Assembly: GCA_015179125.1 (NCBI GenBank)
Contig: WHVA01000122.1
Coordinates: 62,001 to 126,000, forward strand
DNA length: 64,000 nucleotides
Direction of reading: 5' to 3'
Origin: Gautieria morchelliformis
Lineage: Eukaryota > Basidiomycota > Agaricomycetes > Gomphales > Gomphaceae
The notes below the pieces were generated by a model, which was given only the letters and a program-made list of their open reading frames with translations, searched no databases and was not told where the DNA came from. Position 1 is the first letter of the stretch, and each line of letters opens with the position of its first letter. Below, piece after piece: positions 56,509 to 64,000 of this stretch. Position numbers and translations under genes: made by a program.

Positions 56509-59500
56509 TGTCAGCAACTAGGGGCTATGGCAGGGAAGGTTCGGTAGAGTTCTTAGAAAGCTAGAATCTAGAATCAAATATACTCTCTCAGTGAATTTAT
56601 TGTCACTGATGTCTAGAATCAAATATACTACATGATTTTCAGTCAACATGCTATGTAAATATGAAGAATACTACTCGCCTCTCTCAGTGAATTTATTGTC
56701 ACTGAGAGAGGAGTGTAATCCTGTCTCAGAAGGCATATACTTGCACCCGGCCCTTTAGCGCCCAAGGGCTCGCGCGTCGCGAAGTCATTTCAAACTCCGC
56801 TGGGTGCAGCCGCCTGTGAAAGTAGAAATAACAGAATGAAATGGAGAGATAGAGAGTGACTGGAAAATTTCGAAAATAAGCAGAGAAATGGATGCATGGT
56901 ACAAGAACAATGTGAGAAACAATTGGAAACACCACACAATAAATTGAACATATTATGCTTGATTTTGGTGCAGGAGCATAAATGCACCCAACACGCCCCC
57001 TCAAGCTTAATATATTCCGATTCTCTCGTTGAGGATTCTCACTCTAGGACTAGGAAGTCCTTTAGTGAGAAGATCGGCTAGCATGTGTTCCGTTGGTAGG
57101 TACACAAGCTTAATTTCTTCATCTTCGACTATATCTCGGATGAAATATAATCTAATGTCGAAATGCTTGGTCCTCGTGTGTTGTTGAGTGCCATAGACAA
57201 TGGCAATGGCTGATTGATTGTCTGAATAAAGTTTGATGGGACAATTCAGCGGTTGGAATACTTCAGAAATAAAGTGGCGCATCCATAAGGCTTCTTTGCT
57301 CGCATGAGTCAGAGCAACGAATTCGGCTTCAGTTGATGATAGGGCTACTATGGATTGTTTTTGACAACTCTATGATACTGTCCCTCAATCAATCTGAAAA
57401 ATATAAGCCGAGTATGAGTGCCTGTGCTCTTGAGAAGCCCAATCCGCATCTGAATACCCAATGAGGCCGTCTCGATTCTTCCCAAGTGTCAATTTGTAGT
57501 CCATCGTGCCTTTTAGATATTTAAAGACACGTTTGACTGCATGCCAATGTGTTGGACCTGGGTTTTCGAGGAATTGAGAAAGTAATGACACTGCGAATGC
57601 AATGTCTGGTCGAGTGGCTACTGCTGCCCACATCAATGATCCTATCGCTTGTCTGTATGGAATTTTCGACATCTTCTGCTTGTCTTCGTCTATGGAAGGG
57701 CATTGGTCTCTGGATAATTTAACGGCTGGGTCGAGAGGCGTGGAAAATGTTTTGGCATCATCCAGATTGAATTTTTTGATGATTTTTTGGATGTATGCAG
57801 CTTGTGATATTGCAATCGATTTGTTATTCCAATCTCTTTCGATTTTGAGGTTCAAAAGCCAATGAATCTCGCCTAGATCTTTCATACTGAAGATCTGGGC
57901 AAGATCATGCTTTACCCCATCGAGGATTGGTTGACTCTCAGCTGTGATAGTGAGGTCGTCTACTGCCGTCGCAATAATCGCATGCCCTCTCGGTCCACGT
58001 CTGCAAAATACAGCTCCATCCGAAGCTGATTTAGTGAATCCTAACTTGAGAAATTCACCACTCAGACGTTTATACCATTCCCTTCCAGATTGTTTGAGGC
58101 CGTAAAGTGCTTTCTTCAGCAGGAGGACATCATCTTTGTCTCCGGTCTCATATCCATACGGCTGTCTCATGTAAATAGGTTCTGGCAGTGTAGCATTCAA
58201 ATACGCACTGTCCACATCCATTTGGTGAATAGGCCAGTTGTTCCTGGCAGCAATGGCACATATAATCCGTAAGGAAGTCATCCGAGCAACAGGTGCATAG
58301 GTTTCATTGTAGTCGACTCCAAAACTTTGTGTAAAGCCTTGGGCGACCATCCTCGATCTAGGTATGATGGGTTCACCTTCTGGATTGCGTTTCCAGAGGA
58401 ATACCCATCTATTTCCGACAATATTTGCCCCAGGAGGTGGTTTAACCACTTCCCATACACCTTTGTCGAGTAGCACCTTGTACTCTTTATCCATCGATGC
58501 TTTCCACATAGGATCATTTAAGGCTTCATCTGCATTGCTAGGCTCAGTCTGATTCAAATCCGGCAGCACCTTATCTTTATTTTGATCGGAGGTCGAAAGT
58601 GTACTGATGGCAAGGTTATAATCACTGATGCCGTCAGTTTCAGAGGATAAATCTTGTTCGAATAATTTGTCTTGATGGTCCTCAATGTCCTCGTAAGCTA
58701 GTGTAGTAATATCTGCACCAGCATGTCTCTTAGTTTGAGATCTTGTTACGGGACCACTTGGGGCCGGCTGCACCTGCTGCTGACGGATCCTCTCGCTTCT
58801 CCTTATTGGAGCAGCTTCTTTAGGTCTGACATCAACAGTCTGACTGGGTTGCAGCTCTTCAAGATGTTCCTCTGGTTCATTATCGTCAATTTCTTCGATC
58901 TTTGCCTCCTCGCTGACTAAGCGACTAGGCATAGGTGCTGGCGCCGAAATGGCCTGTATCACTTTTCTGGACGTAGGTAGCTGTGACTCTTCAATAGAAA
59001 TGATTGGAGTTTTGCCCCCCTTCATCTCTGAGTCAAATATAACATTCCGCTCGACAGAAACCTTCTGAGAGTCAGGCCAGTAGATGCAGTGACCATGGCT
59101 CTGTCCAGAGATTCCTATCCACCGAGCTCTTTTGGCACGGGCTGCTAGTTTATTTCCCTCTTTGACTTTAACGTAGACTTCAATTCCCCACACGTGTATG
59201 TCTTTCAGGTTCGGTTTCTCGTGATGGATCATTTCAAAAGGGGTTTTGTCTGGCAAAGCTCTTGTGTGTGTCCGATTCCTAAGATAGTTGGCATGCAAAA
59301 TTGCATGCCCCCATAGAGTCTTAGGAAGACTTGATTCCAATAGCATGGCACGAGCTCTTTCAACTAGAGTTCGGTTTAAACGTTCAGCAACACCATTTGA
59401 CTCTGGGGTGTCGTGCACGGTTAACCGATGCTTCGTGCCTTGCTTGGCCAAATGCTGTTTGAATTCTGAGCTTGTATATTCGCCCCCTCTGTCGGAAACA

Positions 59501-61761
59501 AGTGCTTTGATGTGCACGTTCCTCTGTCGAAGCATCAAGGCCTCGTAGAGTTTGTATTTTGAAAATGCTTCCGATTTGTTTGCCATCAAATAGATAACCG
59601 ATTCCCTTGAGTAGTCGTCGATGAAAGACACATAATAGGATTTCTTGTCAATTGTGGAGTGTCTCGCTGGTCCCCAGACATCAGAATAAATTCTGTCACC
59701 GAATTTTGATGATCGGCTTCTGGGTTCCTGAGGAAGTGATTTACGTGCAATCTTCGCCTGAATGCACGCATCGCAAACAACCTTGTCACCTTTTGAGCTC
59801 AATTCAATGCCTAATATCATGCCACGGTTGAGCAAGTGCTGTAGGGACTTCTGTGAAATGTGCCCCATTTTCTGATGTATTTCCATGGCTGATGCGCATA
59901 CATGCGCTTCGGCACTTGTATGTTGTAAATCAAATCGATATAAGCCATTCAGCTTCGGTGCTTGCATCAATATCCTGCCTTTACGATTGGATATTGTGCA
60001 TTTCTGATCAGCTATTTGTGTGTTATAGCCTGCATCATCGCACCGGCCAATCGAGATCAGGGTAACAGCCATTTTGGGCGCGTAGAACGTATCCTTCAAT
60101 GTAATGTTCACAGTCTTATCTCCAACCTTGTTAGATAGCACGAGTGAGCCTGAACCGAAGGCATCAAAAGTGCCTTTGTTGGCTGCACGAATTGTGCGCG
60201 GCTGTGAGAATGGACTGTAATCCCTCAATAAATTCTTGTGAGGGGTCATATGTGCGGTCGTTCCAGTGTCGAGAATAACAACAGTGTCCAGAGATAAACT
60301 ACTCAAATTAGAGCAGTCGAAGTTGGCGAAAGCGGCTGGACTGCCACTCTCATCCTCCTCAGAGGACACTTCTTCGGCAACATTCGCCTTGGCTTTGCCC
60401 TTCTTCTTTTTGGCTTTCGCTTTCTTCTTCTGACGTGGCCCCTGGCCTTCTTTACCACCTCCTTTAGCCCAGCAACTCTCTATAGCATGTCCAGGCTTGT
60501 GGCAATTAGTGCATGTAGACACCTTCGGGTCTTTCCGACCCTTCTGCCCTTTCGTAGATGAACCAATAAATGCCTGCTCTTCTTGTGAAATATTGAGAGT
60601 CTTTCTCCTGTCGTATTGAGCCTTTAGTACTCTGATAATATCATCAGGCACTAAGGGCATTCCACATTCTTCGAGCGACGTGGTAAGGGCATTCATAACT
60701 GCCTCATAGGAGGGTGGAAGTGATGCAAGGATAATGTCGGTGAACTCTCCTTCAGAAATTCTGGCTCCCATCTCATTGAGACGAGCATAGAGGTCTTGGG
60801 CCTTGTCCAAGTGATCTCTCAAGTCTCCATCCTCAGGACACCTCATACTGCGAAGCTGTCTCTGTAGGTTGGTGAGGACCATCTTGGGCTTTTTGGTCAT
60901 CTCATTGACCAATGCATCCCAGACTTCTTTTGCTGTATGTCTCTTCTGTAGCATCAGGGCTAGTGACTCTGACACTGAGACGATTATTTGGGTTTTTGCC
61001 TGTCCTTCTCTGGCAAGATATTTCTCCAGCTTCTCCTCAGCCTTCTCTATCTGAGTTTCCTCAGCTTCTGTGAGAATATGGCCTGGGGGCATGACTGGAG
61101 GATCAGGAGGTCGAATGGCTCTCCCTTCTATATGCCTGAGTAGATTTTTGGACTCAAAATAACTTGTGAGAGTAGCTCGCCACAGAGGCCAATTACTTCC
61201 ATCTGTTGCAAGCTTCTCCACACCCAAAAGCTTCTGCGAAGTGTCTGCGGGGCCCATAACCCTTGTCAGAAACTAGGGGCTATGGCAGGGAAGGTTCGGT
61301 AGAGTTCTTAGAAAGCTAGAATCTAGAATCAAATATACTCTCTCAGTGAATTTATTGTCACTGATGTATTAATACAATACCTAGAATCAAATATACTACA
61401 TGATTTTCAGTCAACATGCTATGTAAATATGAAGAATACTACTCGCCTCTCTTAGTGAATTTATTGTCACTGAGAGAGGAGTGTAATCCTGTCTCAGAAG
61501 GCATATACTTGCACCCGGCCCTTTAGCGCCCAAGGGCTCGCGCGTCGCGAAGTCATTTCAAACTCCGCTGGGTGCAGCCGCCTGTGAAAGTAGAAATAAC
61601 AGAATGAAATGGAGAGATAGAGAGTGACTGGAAAATTTCGAAAATAAGCAGAGAAATGGATGCATGGTACAAGAACAATGTGAGAAACAATTGGAAACAC
61701 CACACAATAAATTGAACATATTATGCTTGATTTTGGTGCAGGAGCATAAATGCACCCAACA
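56509..61761 (-). mobile_element. Copia element C, nearly whole
   Basis: Ty1/copia retrotransposon, 5253 bp, minus strand. LTRs are 61264-61761 (5', 498 bp) and 56509-56993 (3', 485 bp). They differ by a short indel and a few substitutions. The target-site duplication is ACATA (56504-56508, 61762-61766). The iMet-type primer-binding site and purine tract are present. The coding part holds gag with CCHC, protease, integrase, reverse transcriptase and RNase H and carries about one or two breaks. The protein is clearly related to copia A and B but differs at many residues, so it is a separate subfamily. It is older than copia B by LTR divergence but still young. Confidence 0.95.
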
Positions 61762-61766
61762 ACATA

Positions 61767-62239
61767 TTACCGCAATGGTATTTATGCGACACTTTTCACA
61801 CTGGCAGGACCCATGATGATTTGTTCTCTGGCCATGATTTTCGTCTTTTTTTCTGTGGTTGACTGTAAGATTTGCTTATTACCGGCAGGACGCTTTATTG
61901 ATGTAACTTCCCCAGCAGCCACTCTTTCTCAGCATAGATTGGTTTCTACTGTCACTGTCAGCCTGCCGAGCAATGTGAATACATACGCTTCTTATGCAAG
62001 GTTGTGTACTTACCACTTGCCGTCCAGTGTCCTGTTGCGATGGCCGTGTGGCAGGCGAGTACCCCGAATTGTACAATCAAGTATCTCCAGACTTGGGCAG
62101 CAGCCAGTTTGTGCTTGCCGGATGGGCCTGGGCAGGCCTATGGAGCCTATGGTGTCTCAGGTAGACTGCATCACTGTTGTATATTTGGTCTAACATTTAT
62201 GTGTAATGACATAACGAACCATCTATTGCCGTTCCCGAG
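61767..62239 (+). other. Probable upstream region or first exon of the 7TM gene
   Basis: A hydrophobic stretch (ICSLAMIFVFFSVVDC) is encoded near 61815-61865, but I could not place it in an exon model. Confidence 0.3.
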
Positions 62240-63932
62240 GATTTCAAGTTGACGACATCCAGCTCCAACTGTCGCCGGCACAGACGGACCTTTTGAATTA
62301 TCTGAACCGTCGAGATGAACGTGCGTGTTTGAGTATTCTGTAGGCTGTTCACGTTGGAATGCTTTGAAGCAGAAGTTAGACAGAAACAAGCAGTCTTTTT
62401 CGCCTTTCAGATAGCTGGCGGACACGTTGGCCTCCCACTCCTTGCCCTAGTGTCTATCTTATCCCAAAAAGTTCATCGAGACCCAGCGTTCTTCAATTTC
62501 TGCCTGACTTGGTTCATCTCTAGCGTCATATTCTGTGTTCTGTACGTACTATGATTTTTTTGAATTGCTGAACCCTGACTTCGCCTTCAGTCTCTATCGT
62601 GGCACTGAAGGACGCACTTTTAATACTCCCTACGGTGGCACTATCTACTCCCCCAATGTCCAGTTCACCCGCCCATGTTATATACAAGCCTCTCTCATTC
62701 CTGGCATGCAGGCAATGACCTCCTGCTCTACTGCCGCTTTGATAATCCAGGTAGGGAACGATGTGTACCATTCACCCCTTCCTGACATGACCTATGTCTC
62801 AAAGCTGTGGCTCAGACTGCATACCTCAATATATGGGGTCACCATTAGTCCTGTACAATCTCGATTGATCACAATTGCTGTAGGTTTCCATTTAGATATA
62901 CAAATCCATTACATAACTAAAGCTTTGGGTTAAAAAGCTTATTATGTCGCCTTGGATCTTGTTTATATCCTTTTCCATCTCTGCAAGTTATGTGAGCCCC
63001 AGCTGCTCCCGTTTCTTGATTACTCCTCACCAGCATTACCATGCTTTTATGACATAGGTCACCAATATCAGAATAGGAAGCTCGTTAACCACAAACATCT
63101 TTTGCTGTACTGTTCAATTAAGCTCGAGAAGTGTGTCGTTGTAAGTCGAGGCTGTGAGCTGACGGGGCGATTCTCGCAATGCTCACCACTCGGGTTTCCA
63201 GTCTGAGGGCTGAATACGGAATCGTCCTTGTGTTCATACTAATGACGCTCGTCTGGGATGGTATTTCCCCCTCCTTCGCTGACAATCTGTGTGCTCAACA
63301 TTCTTTACCTTTCAAAGTCCTGCTGGTGAAAACCATGTATCTCCACTGGTCAGTCTATCGGGCCAAGAGTGCTGTCTCGCTCTCCATTCTCCTGCAGGTG
63401 ACCGCTTTCAGCCTTTTCCGTGTAGTCGTTGCCATGTATAATTTCTCCTTAACCTCCCATCATGAGACTTTAACTCCTGTTCTTCCATTACAGCGCATAT
63501 GCAACAGTGTTATTCTCAACCCCAATCTCGTTCAGAGTGTCGACAAATAATTCGTCTACTGGACTAAAAGTAACGAATGTCAATCTTGTTGTCCCTGTCT
63601 GGGTTGATTTATCCCAAGCTGCACGTGAGTCTCCGTCGACCTCTGTTTGTTCATCGACGCATCTCAACTTCTACACTACAATACAAAGTCCCTCTTGTCA
63701 CATTTCTGGTTCTGGGTACTACCAAGGTATACACCCTCATGCCATTGTATTCTCCTCTTGGTTTATACTTTCATCTCAGGAAACTTTGACCACCTTGACG
63801 TTTTGGCGTACAATTAGCAAAAGCAGACAGACTGCACCCAACGAGGGCGACAACCGCACCTATCCGCTCATTGATCTGCAAGACACCCACCCTGATGTAC
63901 ATGCTAATGCGGAGAGAATGGTGTATCTGTGA
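62240..63932 (+). CDS. Seven-transmembrane, GPCR-like membrane protein of an Agaricomycete-specific type
   Basis: The exons join with consistent phases: about 62411/62415-62541, 62591-62750, 62805-62837, 62938-62991, 63072-63130, 63202-63260, 63318 to about 63437, about 63495-63630, about 63681-63721 and 63780-63932. The protein shows GGHVGLPLLALVSIL (TM1), FFNFCLTWFISSVIFCVLLY (TM2), RPCYIQASLIPGMQAMTSC (TM3 with its Cys), MSPWILFISFSIS (TM4), HLLLYCSI, YGIVLVFILMTLVWD (TM5), FSLFRVVVA (TM6), LPLVTFLVLGTTKE (TM7), then FWRTISKSR and a soluble tail ending at 63932. This layout matches a large family of putative 7TM receptors in mushrooms whose ligands are unknown. The initiator ATG was not found, and an upstream exon may exist. 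No break is seen, so it is the best candidate for a live host gene here. Confidence 0.65.
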
Positions 63933-64000
63933 TGCGCACGGGCGCATGATTCCAAGCTTCAAATTGATAACCCGAACTGCCACCAGCTAGTAGCATCAGG

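Overview
The window looks like accessory, repeat-packed DNA from a basidiomycete, most likely an Agaricomycete. Genes that can be read are cut by many 45-80 base GT-AG introns. The repeats are Ty1/copia elements, a Tad1/I-group LINE, DIRS-like retroelement scraps and dispersed families typical of mushroom-forming fungi. There is no operon-like layout, and I saw no rRNA, tRNA or CRISPR array.

Layout. 1-11 kb: broken pieces of host genes (kinase tails, an MFS N-terminus), two solo LTRs, the first copy of a 1.3-1.6 kb duplicated block, an unknown minus-strand gene and DIRS-like scraps. 11.2-23.0 kb: copia A (plus strand, broken), then copia B (minus strand, whole-looking, identical LTRs), which sits inside an older gag-bearing remnant. 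23.3-24.9 kb: a chimera of ATG15-lipase-like and Rim15/Cek1-kinase-like exons, with a solo LTR inside one of its introns. 26.0-27.3 kb: second copy of the duplicated block. 28.0-34.0 kb: a full-length LINE with 11-bp target-site duplications and a (TAA)n tail. 35-40.4 kb: a protein with an exact 82-residue repeat, then a multi-exon gene resembling MULE-transposase-derived families. 41-44.6 kb: unknown multi-exon minus-strand gene(s). 44.7-49.6 kb: two more solo LTRs, one of them inside a 44-bp tandem array. 49.8-55.2 kb: a PIF1-like helicase gene with an intron inside Walker A, then an OrsD-type C2H2 gene that ends in a 31-bp hairpin. 56-56.5 kb: two fold-back, MITE-like repeats. 56.5-61.8 kb: copia C (minus strand). 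62.2-63.9 kb: a well-formed seven-transmembrane-type host gene.

Every LTR insertion whose ends I could fix (three full copia elements, two solo copia-type LTRs, three solo LTRs of a second family) has a perfect 5-bp target-site duplication. All three copia elements start translation at an ATG inside the primer-binding site, which matches the anticodon arm of initiator tRNA-Met. The genes do not form one pathway. The unifying theme is element insertion together with duplicated or captured host gene fragments.
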